A stretch of DNA of 64,000 bases from a bacterium (GTDB taxonomy: Bacteria; Electryoneota; RPQS01): contig JABWCQ010000003.1 of NCBI GenBank assembly GCA_013360195.1, positions 1 to 64,000 of the forward strand, given 5' to 3'. The notes below the pieces were generated by a model. The model was not told the DNA's origin. It did not search any database and was given only the letters and a program-made list of their open reading frames with translations. Each line of letters starts with the position of its first letter. Position 1 is the stretch's first letter. Below, piece by piece: positions 1-7,591 of this stretch. The position numbers and the translations under genes were made by a program.

Positions 1-620
1 TCCGTGTGGCAGTTCAAACATGCTTCTTCCAATTTTGCAGGCAAGCGGTCCTCGGAGTGAACGGAGTGTGCGGTATGGCACTCGGTGCAGCCGGGCAAGC
101 CTTCCTTGCCGGCTTTCGCAAGCCGTCCGTGAATGCCGACATCATAGCTTTCGTAGGCAGCGGTTCGTCCGCGAACGGGCGAATGCATCCTATTGTGGCA
201 TTGTTCGCACGAGCGGTCAATGCGAACACGGTCGGCTTTAGAATCACCTCCGGTGATGGGGTGCATATTGTGCGTGCCGTGGCAGGCCGCGCACTTCAAG
301 ACACCTTCGTGCCCGCCCATAGCAACTTGCGCGGCCACGTCCTTGTGGCAGGCGGCGCAATTGACGGCGGCGAGGTCTTCGTCATGCGGGAAGTCATCGA
401 ATCCTTTGAGATCGGCATGGCAGTCCACACAGGCGAGCTTGGCGTGTTTCGTTTTGGCCAGTGAGTCGGAGGTCACACAGAGTGACGTAATCGTGCCGTC
501 CTTGTTGGTGCGGGTCAACGTCGCATCGGAGTGGCAATCCACGCATGCGGCGTCGTCGCCCGCATAGGCGGGAAGCGCCAAGAACGCCAGAAGCAGAATA
601 GGAAGAAGAATGCGTTTCAT
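1..620 (-). CDS. multiheme cytochrome c, partial (3' end outside window)
   Basis: The reading frame opens at ATG 620 and runs off the window start, giving 206 codons. The N-terminus MKRILLPILLLAFLALPAYA is a Sec signal peptide, so the protein is periplasmic or surface-exposed. The visible part carries seven CXXCH c-haem motifs (CVDCH twice, CAACH twice, CEQCH, CTECH, CLNCH), with extra His residues nearby that could be distal ligands. The start lies 2 nt after the stop of the 13-haem cytochrome gene upstream, so the two are almost certainly co-transcribed and probably translationally coupled. By context it is an electron carrier of the NrfD-type respiratory complex. The family cannot be fixed without the C-terminus; NapC/NirT-like and octaheme types remain possible. 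Confidence 0.85.
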   Translation of the reverse strand, partial: MKRILLPILLLAFLALPAYAGDDAACVDCHSDATLTRTNKDGTITSLCVTSDSLAKTKHAKLACVDCHADLKGFDDFPHDEDLAAVNCAACHKDVAAQVAMGGHEGVLKCAACHGTHNMHPITGGDSKADRVRIDRSCEQCHNRMHSPVRGRTAAYESYDVGIHGRLAKAGKEGLPGCTECHTAHSVHSEDRLPAKLEEACLNCHT

Positions 621-622
621 GA

Positions 623-1735
623 TTATTTCTTTATCTTCGCGCCGGGTAAAGACGCTGGATAGGTAATATCTTCGTCGTGACAGGAGTTGCACGTCGGTGC
701 AACGGCGAAGTTGCGATTCACGTGACACTCATCGCAATTGATTTCGGCGTGAGCCTCATTCAGAGCGAAGCCAGTGCGCGCGTGTTTGAACGTGTTCTGG
801 TCCCAGTTCTTGTGGCAGTTCGCGCAGTCCGGGGACGGTTTCGTGAAGTGATACGGTGAACCATGGCAGCGCTTGCACGTCAACCGGCTGTGATAGGATT
901 TGAGCGGCCAGCCGGTGCGGTCATGAGAGAAGGCAGTAGCCTCCTGTTTCATGTGGCACTGGTCGCAGCTCATTTCAGAGTGACACTGATTGCAGATACC
1001 GTGCAGCGCCTCTTCACTGTGCCGGATTTCGGTTTTCGTTTCGGCAGACTTGGCGTGACAGGAGGCACAGCCTTCAGCATGGTGACATGAAGCGCAATCA
1101 ATACCGTATTTCTCGGTGTGATTGCGGTGGAACAAGGTCACGACAGTACCGCCGCCGTAGGTGGAGTGCCAGACTTTCTTTTCCGGCTCGACCAAGCCTT
1201 TGAAGCGGCTGCCGGACTTCGGCATTTGCGGATGCGGTGACGCGAGTTCCTGTCCCTTTTTGGCGTGACAGACTTCGCAGGCGGTGTCGTGGCTCCAATC
1301 CTGATGGCAGCCGAGACATTGCCGGTGATAGGCGCCTTTGAGTCCGGGCTGTTCGAGATTCTCATCGGCGATGTGCGCGGGATGGCAGTTCTTGCAGGCC
1401 GTGATGCCGCCGACTTCCTGAAAGTGGTGGCAGTCCTGACAGCCGCGGTCCATGGCAGTCATTTCAGCATGCAGACGATGGGAGAAGCGGACAGGTTCGT
1501 ATTCGGCTTCGAGGTCGTCAATCATGATTTCATCAGGCCCCATTTTCAAATCTTCGGGAGTCGCGCGCGGTCGCGGGCAGCCACGAAGGCAGGGGTCTTC
1601 AACGGTCGGAGTGCTGCAGACGTGGCACTCGCCGCAGCCATTGGACGTCGCTTTGACGGGCTGTGCTTTGGCGAGGGCGAAATCGTTACACAGAAGCAGC
1701 GCAAGGAGTGTAGCGAGAGTATAAAGTATTTGCAT
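623..1735 (-). CDS. 13-haem periplasmic c-type cytochrome
   Basis: This 370-residue protein has an N-terminal signal peptide (MQILYTLATLLALLLCNDFALA) and thirteen CXXCH motifs: CGECH, CQDCH, CKNCH, CLGCH, CEVCH, CASCH twice, CNQCH, CDQCH, CKRCH, CANCH, CDECH and CNSCH. The spacing and the many extra His residues resemble class III (c3/c7) and high-molecular-weight cytochromes such as HmcA. I place the start at ATG 1735. A TTG seven codons upstream is in frame, but the signal peptide and a CGGAG ribosome site favour the ATG. It follows the HmcD-like and NrfD genes and precedes another cytochrome by 2 nt. The likely role is to take electrons from the membrane subunits of the complex and store or relay them in the periplasm. 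Partner and direction of flow are inferred. Confidence 0.9.
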   Translation of the reverse strand: MQILYTLATLLALLLCNDFALAKAQPVKATSNGCGECHVCSTPTVEDPCLRGCPRPRATPEDLKMGPDEIMIDDLEAEYEPVRFSHRLHAEMTAMDRGCQDCHHFQEVGGITACKNCHPAHIADENLEQPGLKGAYHRQCLGCHQDWSHDTACEVCHAKKGQELASPHPQMPKSGSRFKGLVEPEKKVWHSTYGGGTVVTLFHRNHTEKYGIDCASCHHAEGCASCHAKSAETKTEIRHSEEALHGICNQCHSEMSCDQCHMKQEATAFSHDRTGWPLKSYHSRLTCKRCHGSPYHFTKPSPDCANCHKNWDQNTFKHARTGFALNEAHAEINCDECHVNRNFAVAPTCNSCHDEDITYPASLPGAKIKK

Positions 1736-1765
1736 GGCCGGATTTCTCCGCCACAATATAGTTGG

Positions 1766-1888
1766 TTAATGACGTTTGGGTCGCGAGTTCAAAGCCTTCC
1801 AGAAGGGAACGAAGGAGAGCAGACCCAGAATAGCAACAATATACTCTCCGGCTTGAGTGACGAGCGTGAATTCGTGTAATGTATGCAT
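1766..1888 (-). CDS. 40-aa HmcD-like single-span membrane protein
   Basis: This short frame starts at ATG 1888, after a good AAGGAG ribosome site, and ends with TAA at 1766. The 40-residue product begins MHTLHEFTLVTQAGEYIVAI and continues with a hydrophobic segment (ILGLLSFVPFWKAL), then a basic tail (NSRPKRH), so it should span the inner membrane once. It sits between the NrfD gene and the 13-haem cytochrome gene. Desulfovibrio hmc operons hold a similarly tiny HmcD gene directly after the NrfD-type HmcC gene, and the start (HTLHEF, then a GEYIVAI-like helix) resembles my memory of that family. Family identity is inferred from position, size and this resemblance. The gene is easily missed by annotation length cut-offs. 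Confidence 0.75.
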   Translation of the reverse strand: MHTLHEFTLVTQAGEYIVAILGLLSFVPFWKALNSRPKRH

Positions 1889-1903
1889 GTTGTCATCGTC
1901 TCC

Positions 1904-3148
1904 TTAGTGGGCATCGCCCTTGTAGTCGGGATGCTGGAGCAGAATCGGCATTCGGTTGACAATGAACTGGTAGAGGAGCACACCGACCGTGAAAATCGTC
2001 ACGGTGACGGCGATTTCCTTCCAATGCGGGATGTAGCGTTCGGCGGCGTTCCAGTTGAATGAAATGACCGACACGTTGAGGCGATTCAGCACGAGTCCGA
2101 CGACCGTCCAGACAGCGGCAACACGCGCCATGGTCGCATTCAAGTGACGGACGGCGAACAGGAACAGGAAGGCAGGCGCGAGAATGAAACCGAAGATTTC
2201 GAACAGGAACCAGAGTCCGTAGCCGGAGCTAAAGAGCAGATGCCATTGATGTTCATGCGCGACGCCGATGATTTTCAACCAGAAGTACATGTAGAGTACC
2301 AGCGCTCCGCCTTTGGCCAAACCGAGGATGAGCTTGTCGAGATCGCGATGGCTCATGTGAGCGGTCTGCATTTTGAAATAGCGATGGGCGAGGCTCGCCT
2401 CGATGATAATCATGCCGATGCCGCCCGAGACGGCCGAGATAATGAAGAAGACAGGGAGGTACATGCTGTACCAGAGCGGGTGCAATTTTCCCGGTGCGAT
2501 TAAGAACAGTGCGCCGAGAGAAGATTGATGCAGAGTCGAGAGGACGACGGCCATAACCGTTGCGCCGAGGGTAAGCTTGACCGCCCATGCGCGGAGCCGT
2601 TTGGCACCGAGCCATTCGAAAAGGGGCGGGAAGAACTCCACGAATTGGCAGAACAGATACAGCGCGACGCACCAACCGACTTCGAACATAACGGAGCTTG
2701 TGCCGAGGGAAACAAACATCGGATAGGGGAGACGCCACGGCCTTCCCAAGTCAAAGGCGAGTCCGACGACGACGAGCGCGTAGCCGAGAAATCCGGTGAG
2801 GATTGCAGGTCTGACGAGCGGATTGTACTCCTTCATTCCGAAGATATGCGAAATCGTGCCGATGATGAAACCACCTGCGGCCAAGGCGACTCCGCAGAGA
2901 ACGTCAATGCCAATCCAGATACCCCACGGGTTATTGTCGGTGAGGTTTGTAATGGCTCCGAGACCTCCGGTGAAGCGCTGGAAGGTAATGGGAAGCCCGA
3001 TAGCGAGAATTGCCCATGCGATGTAATGGCCGGGAGTCATCAGGCTTTTGAAATACTCGCGCGGGGTCATGCCGAGGAAAATTTTATCCCGCATGAAATT
3101 GGGCGCGATGAGCGGCGGGCGCTCAACGGGAGCAGTCAGTGTAGGCAT
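1904..3148 (-). CDS. NrfD/PsrC-family membrane subunit (HmcC/HybB-like)
   Basis: This is a 414-residue polytopic membrane protein with about ten hydrophobic helices. The segments GHYIAWAILAIGLPITFQRF and NNPWGIWIGIDVLCGVALAA are typical of the NrfD/PsrC/HybB superfamily, which exchanges electrons between menaquinone and a partner Fe-S protein and may move protons. The start (MPTLTAPVERPP) overlaps the stop of the upstream Fe-S gene by one base (TGATG), the usual arrangement for this pair. HybB/HmcC members are about 390-420 aa, so the length fits. Within the complex it should be the quinone-reactive subunit, linked through the Fe-S protein to the multiheme cytochromes. Whether it oxidises or reduces quinol cannot be read from the sequence. 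Confidence 0.93.
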   Translation of the reverse strand: MPTLTAPVERPPLIAPNFMRDKIFLGMTPREYFKSLMTPGHYIAWAILAIGLPITFQRFTGGLGAITNLTDNNPWGIWIGIDVLCGVALAAGGFIIGTISHIFGMKEYNPLVRPAILTGFLGYALVVVGLAFDLGRPWRLPYPMFVSLGTSSVMFEVGWCVALYLFCQFVEFFPPLFEWLGAKRLRAWAVKLTLGATVMAVVLSTLHQSSLGALFLIAPGKLHPLWYSMYLPVFFIISAVSGGIGMIIIEASLAHRYFKMQTAHMSHRDLDKLILGLAKGGALVLYMYFWLKIIGVAHEHQWHLLFSSGYGLWFLFEIFGFILAPAFLFLFAVRHLNATMARVAAVWTVVGLVLNRLNVSVISFNWNAAERYIPHWKEIAVTVTIFTVGVLLYQFIVNRMPILLQHPDYKGDAH

Positions 3149-4101
3149 CAGGCATTCTCCCGGTGGTTGTCGCTTTGAGTATGATCATCAATATGATTGC
3201 CGTTCCGTTTGGCGAGATCGTCCTTGCGCTTCGAGAACAGATATATGCTCAGGAAGAACGCAGGCCAGATGGCCATAATGAGCGGAGCGGCGGACAAATA
3301 ATTACGAGTCAGAGACGGATATGGGGTTGTGCCGAGGTCTGTGCGGAAGCCGATTTGGTCGAAGGGTTTCGAGGACAGATACATCCAGCTTGTGCCTCCG
3401 ACTTCGTGTTCACCGTAGATGTGTTCGACGTACCGATCGGGGCTGCGGGCAATTTTCTGTCGCGCGAGTTTAATGAGGTCTTCGCGTTTGCCGAAGGTCA
3501 TCACTTCACGCGGGCAGGCTTCGGTGCACGCCGGGGCACGTCCTTCCTTGAGTCGTTCTTCAAAACAAAAAGTGCACTTTCTCACGCGGGGGTGAAGTGC
3601 ACTGTTGTATTCATAAGTCGGGATGTCGAAGGGGCAGGCCACCATACAGTAGCGGCAGCCGATGCAAACGCTGGCATCGTAGGTGACGGCGCCTTCGTCG
3701 GTTTTGGTGAAGGCTTTGACGAGGCATGCTGACGCACAGGCGGGCTCGTCGCAGTGCATGCACTGTTTTTTTGCGTAGATAGGTGAATCGGGAGAGTCAC
3801 CGGGGAAACGATTAACGACGGTAAACTGAGTGGGGCTTGTTCGGCGGCGCGCATCGAAGACGGTTGGGTCTTCGGGCGGTTTGTCAGGAGTGGGGAGGTT
3901 ATGCTCCTTTGCGCAGGCGAGTTCGCAGCGGCGGCAATTGAGGCCGATGCATTGGGTGGTATCAACGAGGATTCCCTTTCGTTCGGGGTGACCCTCGAAC
4001 TCTTCTACCGCGGCATAGGATTCGCCGGGTATTGAGCCTGCAGCGACTCTGACGGCAGCGACGCCGGCCAGTTTTAAGAAGTCTCTGCGATTAATATTCA
4101 T
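3148..4101 (-). CDS. Tat-exported ferredoxin subunit with four Fe-S clusters (HmcB/HybA-like)
   Basis: This 317-residue protein starts MNINRRDFLKLAG, a twin-arginine signal, so it is exported folded with its cofactors. Four Cys groups follow: CIGLNCRRCELAC, CMHCDEPACASAC, CIGCRYCMVAC and a CTFC...C...CTEAC group, as in the HybA/HmcB/DmsB ferredoxin family that binds four cubane clusters. Near the C-terminus a hydrophobic helix (LIMAIWPAFFLSIYLF) followed by KRKDD should anchor it in the inner membrane, again like HybA and HmcB. It is coupled to the NrfD gene by a one-base overlap. The expected role is to pass electrons between the NrfD quinone site and the periplasmic cytochromes. Confidence 0.93.
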   Translation of the reverse strand: MNINRRDFLKLAGVAAVRVAAGSIPGESYAAVEEFEGHPERKGILVDTTQCIGLNCRRCELACAKEHNLPTPDKPPEDPTVFDARRRTSPTQFTVVNRFPGDSPDSPIYAKKQCMHCDEPACASACLVKAFTKTDEGAVTYDASVCIGCRYCMVACPFDIPTYEYNSALHPRVRKCTFCFEERLKEGRAPACTEACPREVMTFGKREDLIKLARQKIARSPDRYVEHIYGEHEVGGTSWMYLSSKPFDQIGFRTDLGTTPYPSLTRNYLSAAPLIMAIWPAFFLSIYLFSKRKDDLAKRNGNHIDDHTQSDNHRENA

Positions 4102-4204
4102 TTGATTTCCCCCTTCACTTGGCGCAGGTTTATGTGATTTTTTTCACATGAACAGTTGCGATGATTTATAGAAATTCCAAGTCAGAAGGTATTGATAAAA
4201 GGGT

Positions 4205-4252
4205 GGAAGCCGGCGCACCGGTCGCGAAGCTGGTCAAGCTGCACCGGCTTCC
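4205..4252 (-). other. intercistronic stem-loop
   Basis: A perfect 9-bp stem (GGAAGCCGG at 4205-4213 against CCGGCTTCC at 4244-4252) encloses a loop region that itself contains AGCT repeats. It lies in the 167-nt gap between the tetraheme cytochrome gene and the Fe-S gene. In the minus direction it is followed by ACCCTTTTATC, a weak T-run, so it may be a leaky terminator or an RNA processing and stability element that lets the first cytochrome be made in excess. Confidence 0.45.
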
Positions 4253-4268
4253 GTTAACTTCGAACGGA

Positions 4269-4823
4269 TTACTCGGTCTTTTCAGCGGGAGCTTCCGGAA
4301 TATGATGAATGATTTTTGCGAGAGCTTCCTCATAATTGAAGCCCTTGAAGGTCGGTGATTTTTCGTTGTGGCACGTCTTGCAGGTTGCTTCGGTCGGAAT
4401 AATCATACCGGCAGCGAGAGCGGCTTCACGGTTTTCCATGACTTTTTTGGATTTGTAATTCGAGCCGGGACCGTGGCAGGATTCGCAACCCACCCCGCCG
4501 AGGGCTTCGGCGTTGTGCATCGTGGTGTCGGCACCGAAACCGCTGGGGGTTCCGTAGCCGGTGGTGTGGCAGGCCAAGCACTCGGGATTGTTTTGCTCAC
4601 CCTTTGCGATCAGGGATTCCATTGCTTTGGCGTGTTTTGTTTCCAGCCAAGTTTCCCAGATGTTGCCATTCTTTTCGCCTTTGTGGCACATTTTGCATTT
4701 GCCGGAGCCGATGTAAGTCGGATCGCCGGCGGGGGCTTCATCTTCGGCAAAGACGGTCACAGTTGACAGGGCGAACCCAATGATGACCAATGCCGCGAGA
4801 GATTTTGCAGTGATTCTGCTCAT
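4269..4823 (-). CDS. tetraheme cytochrome c554-like protein
   Basis: The product is 184 residues with a signal peptide (MSRITAKSLAALVIIGFALS, cleaved near VFAED) and four CXXCH motifs: CKMCH, CLACH, CESCH and CKTCH. The layout, with YIGSGKCKMCH first and GVGCESCHGPG third, is that of the cytochrome c554/c' family. I chose ATG 4823 because GGAAAGAG sits just before it; a GTG four codons upstream overlaps that site and is unlikely. It is the first gene of the operon behind the promoter at 4997-5025 and is separated from the Fe-S gene by a hairpin-containing gap. The likely role is a soluble periplasmic electron shuttle for the complex. The actual donor and acceptor are unknown. Confidence 0.9.
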   Translation of the reverse strand: MSRITAKSLAALVIIGFALSTVTVFAEDEAPAGDPTYIGSGKCKMCHKGEKNGNIWETWLETKHAKAMESLIAKGEQNNPECLACHTTGYGTPSGFGADTTMHNAEALGGVGCESCHGPGSNYKSKKVMENREAALAAGMIIPTEATCKTCHNEKSPTFKGFNYEEALAKIIHHIPEAPAEKTE

Positions 4824-4996
4824 AGCTCTTTCCACTTAACGTTAAATGACGCGCCGGATTCGTTTGCGAATCTTCGGCACAATTGACGATTGCTCAGATT
4901 GAAAAAGAAACAGACCATCCCCAACGTGACGGGAATCCGCCCGGGGGAGGTTTTATTTGCCCGGGGAAGGGTATTGCACCCTCTCAAGACACCATC

Positions 4997-5025
4997 AATA
5001 TACAAGATACACTCGGAAATAGCAA
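4997..5025 (-). promoter_or_regulatory. promoter of the cytochrome operon
   Basis: On the minus strand TTGCTA (5020-5025) and TATATT (4997-5002) are separated by exactly 17 bp, giving a likely start near 4990 and an untranslated leader of about 165 nt before the c554-like gene. The -35 box is imperfect (4 of 6), which suits activator dependence. Confidence 0.55.
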
Positions 5026-5048
5026 CCTGAGTTTCCGGGGTATGTCCT

Positions 5049-5067
5049 TGCAAATATGATATTTGCA
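5049..5067. promoter_or_regulatory. 19-bp perfect palindrome, candidate activator site
   Basis: TGCAAATATGATATTTGCA is a perfect inverted repeat of 9+1+9 bases. Its centre lies about 68 bp upstream of the inferred start of the cytochrome operon, a distance typical of class I activator sites such as those of CRP/FNR-type regulators. The half-site does not match the canonical CRP or FNR consensus, so the regulator is unknown. Confidence 0.5.
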
Positions 5068-5290
5068 GTCAGATTAAGGGGTGTTTTCGGACGAATTTCG
5101 ATGTTTTTAATTGCACCAATAATTTGCAAACGTCAATAATTGATAGAGATAGTGAGTTTGGAATGAGAAGGCAGAATCCGGACTGAATAATCAGCAAATC
5201 CTTAAGGAAAGAATGGATTAACGTGACAGGGTCACAATGTATATCTTTGGGGAGGTATGAGCAATAAATGGGTGCAAATTGGGTTGGGGG

Positions 5291-5325
5291 AAAAAACGAG
5301 CGCGGCGGCTAAATGAGCCGCCGCG
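5291..5325 (-). terminator. Rho-independent terminator
   Basis: A 10-bp GC-rich stem (CGCGGCGGCT at 5301-5310 with its complement at 5316-5325) and a 5-nt loop are followed on the minus strand by CTCG and six T. It ends the transcript of the beta-helix T9SS gene. Confidence 0.85.
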
Positions 5326-5352
5326 TTTATAGAAGTAGGACGATTTGTGAAT

Positions 5353-7059
5353 CTATTTCAGATACAAGACTTTCTTGGTTTCCGCATATAGGTGATCCTT
5401 TGCATGCAAGAAATAAACTCCTGCGGCAAGATCACTTGGCGCTTGAAATGACAAAGAGCCGCGGAGGGTTCTGCCCGAGTGCAAAAGGGCAACTTCGCGG
5501 CCCAGCAAATCAAACAACCGAACCTCAAAATCCGCTCCCGTCATGCCGTCGAGTTCAATCCGAAATTCGCTGTTAAATGGATTAGGATAGACGTTTGAGA
5601 TGAACCATGTACTCGGGACAGTCCAGCGGCGATCATCCGCAGCATTCGGCGGCGGATAGAGCGTCGTGTCAGGAATTTCGTCCTCGCTCAACAGCCATTC
5701 GTCATATATCGTCGCCGCATTCGTCGTGTCTCCCAATCCGCCGGGGTTGCGGGTCGCTTCATAGGGGCCGGTAGAATCACCCCAGAAGTTATGGAGGGCG
5801 TAGCTCGTAGGCCAAAAGAAATCAGACGTGTAAACAGCATAACCGATATTACCAACAAATGCGTTGAATTCAAGAACACCCTCACCAACATTCCCCATCC
5901 CAATGGTTCTACTTTGCCAAGTCGGATAACCCCAACTTGAGTTGTTCGAAAAATAATTGCGTTGCACACGACCCTGACTAGGATTGAATTGATTTCCCAG
6001 GCCAATGCATGCCGCAGTACCTCCGTAGTTGTTATGGAAGTGGTTTTGTTCACATTCGAAGGTTGCTCTCGTTTGTGAAAAATTGAGAATTGGAGCACCA
6101 GCTGTGTTCGGGGGAACCGTTGAATTTTCAAAGGTACAACGGGTAATTGTCGTCGTGCCATTGCGTTCAATGAAACTCGGAACCCACAGTCCAAAAGGTA
6201 AAGAGTTTTCAGTGAAAAGACATGAGTCAATAGTTAACTCGTTTGGACCTAAGCCACCACTACCGACCAAAAAAAAGCTGAGGGAATTATCTCCTATCAC
6301 ACAACCGTGTAACCGCATATATCCAACTGATCCATCATACGCTCGCAAGAAAATTGCCGAGCCCTCGGGACCGTAACCAAAACCGTGGATGTGTGTGCCT
6401 GAAATTGTGATAGAAGAGCTATTCAAATCAATCTGAGCTTCAGTGTTACTTGGCGGCATGAAATATCCGTCCGGGCCAATGTCAGAATCCATAATATGGA
6501 CTGTGCTATGCCGAGCATACAGGACTTCACCACGATAAAGCGCATCGTTGCCTGGCATAAAACAGCGCTTCAGTGTTAACACCGATGAGTCGGCATAGAT
6601 CGCTCCTCCGTACCCAGCCAGACAGGACTTAAATACACAATCTTTAATGTCCGCCGTTCGATTACGAATGTAAATGCCGCCGCCCTTGTTGTTGCCAACC
6701 GTGATGGCGCGTCCAAGGGAAAGTGTTATGCCAACCATACGCAATGTCGTGTCCGTCGAGTCAGCGGGCTGTGTGACAAAACAACCGTTGTCTGGTGCGC
6801 CATTGCTCGGACGAACGATGCAGTTGGCGATGTCAATCGGATTGTGTGTCAGAATAAATTCACTGGCAATCGTGATGTTACGCGCCCAAACAAAAAACGG
6901 GCCGCGGTACGTCCCGGCCCGGCAGACTATCGTGTCATTGGAATTGCTTTCATCCAGCGCCTGTTGCAAGTTGTTGAAGTCATCCGGCACAAAGTGAATG
7001 ACCGCGTGGGCCGTACCAGCCCACGCTAACATCACTACCCATATGAGTATGGAAGTCAT
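5353..7059 (-). CDS. right-handed beta-helix protein with T9SS sorting domain
   Basis: The 568-residue protein has a signal peptide (MTSILIWVVMLAWAGTAHA). A long parallel beta-helix region follows (residues about 25-450), with repeats of the GGGIYIRN, GGAIYADSS and CVFKSC type found in pectate-lyase-like and polymorphic surface proteins. The C-terminus is a T9SS type A sorting domain: VYPNPFNSEFRIELDG, then FEVRLFDLLGREVALL, GVYFLHA and a final KKVLYLK. It should therefore cross the outer membrane through T9SS and be attached to or released from the surface. Catalysis cannot be assigned; carbohydrate binding or adhesion is plausible. It lies 3 nt after the Cys-rich gene and shares the promoter with the G11 spacer. 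A strong terminator follows. Confidence 0.88.
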   Translation of the reverse strand: MTSILIWVVMLAWAGTAHAVIHFVPDDFNNLQQALDESNSNDTIVCRAGTYRGPFFVWARNITIASEFILTHNPIDIANCIVRPSNGAPDNGCFVTQPADSTDTTLRMVGITLSLGRAITVGNNKGGGIYIRNRTADIKDCVFKSCLAGYGGAIYADSSVLTLKRCFMPGNDALYRGEVLYARHSTVHIMDSDIGPDGYFMPPSNTEAQIDLNSSSITISGTHIHGFGYGPEGSAIFLRAYDGSVGYMRLHGCVIGDNSLSFFLVGSGGLGPNELTIDSCLFTENSLPFGLWVPSFIERNGTTTITRCTFENSTVPPNTAGAPILNFSQTRATFECEQNHFHNNYGGTAACIGLGNQFNPSQGRVQRNYFSNNSSWGYPTWQSRTIGMGNVGEGVLEFNAFVGNIGYAVYTSDFFWPTSYALHNFWGDSTGPYEATRNPGGLGDTTNAATIYDEWLLSEDEIPDTTLYPPPNAADDRRWTVPSTWFISNVYPNPFNSEFRIELDGMTGADFEVRLFDLLGREVALLHSGRTLRGSLSFQAPSDLAAGVYFLHAKDHLYAETKKVLYLK

Positions 7060-7062
7060 GAC

Positions 7063-7503
7063 CTAACTGCCCACACAACTTGGAGCGCAATTGTTACTCG
7101 ATGGAGTATAGAATCTGACAGTAATGTTCCCAGTATCACAGTCATCGGTACAGTCATAACAGCGCACCTTGAAACGGAGCGTGTTGCCGGAAGGTATCGG
7201 GGTCATACCAGAGTCATAGAGTAGCCCTTTCTGGCAATCACAAGCACCAGATACTGCGCCTTGCAATAGGGTCTCTCCGCCTCCCGTGATATCGTAAAGT
7301 ACAACCTCAACCCTGTTGTTTGCAGATCCATTGTACTGATAATAAATAAGCGAAGTTGCACAAGGTAACGTGTAGTCCAACGATGTGTGCCCATCACAGC
7401 ATGCATCAGTATGCGAAGTACACCACGAACACCCCTGTGCAAAAACATTCACATTCATCGCCAAGACCAACATCAACACAAGGCAAGGTAGCTTCCAGTT
7501 CAT
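7063..7503 (-). CDS. Cys-rich secreted protein of unknown function
   Basis: This 146-residue protein starts MNWKLPCLVLMLVLAMNVNVFAQ, a clear signal peptide. The mature part of about 123 residues contains twelve cysteines, many close-set (GCSWC, ACC, CDC, CYDC, CAPSC), suggesting a disulfide-stabilised extracellular domain. I recognise no family and there is no T9SS sorting domain. The ribosome site AGGGAGAAAG precedes ATG 7503. It is the first gene behind the phase-variable-looking promoter and is followed after 3 nt by the beta-helix T9SS gene, so the two are likely co-expressed and may act together at the cell surface. Confidence 0.75.
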   Translation of the reverse strand: MNWKLPCLVLMLVLAMNVNVFAQGCSWCTSHTDACCDGHTSLDYTLPCATSLIYYQYNGSANNRVEVVLYDITGGGETLLQGAVSGACDCQKGLLYDSGMTPIPSGNTLRFKVRCYDCTDDCDTGNITVRFYTPSSNNCAPSCVGS

Positions 7504-7562
7504 CGTCTTTCTCCCTAAAGATGATAATGCCCGTCGCGTCGTGCGGCCAGCTTATCCACAAT

Positions 7563-7591
7563 ATAATACTACCCCCCCCCCCATTTGTCAA
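7563..7591 (-). promoter_or_regulatory. promoter with G11 homopolymer in the spacer
   Basis: On the minus strand a consensus -35 TTGACA (7586-7591) and a -10 TATTAT (7563-7568, 5 of 6) are 17 bp apart. The spacer consists of AAT, eleven G and TAG. Transcription should start near 7556, about 53 nt before the Cys-rich gene. Length changes in the G tract would alter the spacer and so promoter strength, as is known for phase-variable promoters such as Neisseria porA and opc. Confidence 0.75.
7572..7582. repeat. mononucleotide tract C11 (G11 on minus strand)
   Basis: Eleven consecutive C on the plus strand, the longest mononucleotide run I noticed in the window. It lies entirely within the 17-bp promoter spacer described at 7563-7591, where slipped-strand mispairing would have a direct regulatory effect. 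Confidence 0.95.

Larger units (their letters stand above)
4836..5290. other. long regulatory intergenic region
   Basis: About 520 bp without a credible gene separate the cytochrome operon from the T9SS gene. The stretch holds the cytochrome promoter and its upstream palindrome, a transcribed leader of roughly 165 nt containing two CCCGGG boxes (near 4940 and 4962) that could pair, a second small palindrome (TCAATAATTGA near 5133), and the terminator of the next gene at its far end. The rest is AT-rich with no recognisable signal. Confidence 0.6.

Noticed and set aside
2525-3178. 217-codon plus-strand frame opposite the NrfD gene
   Set aside because: Highly charged, low-complexity translation typical of the antisense of a membrane protein gene.
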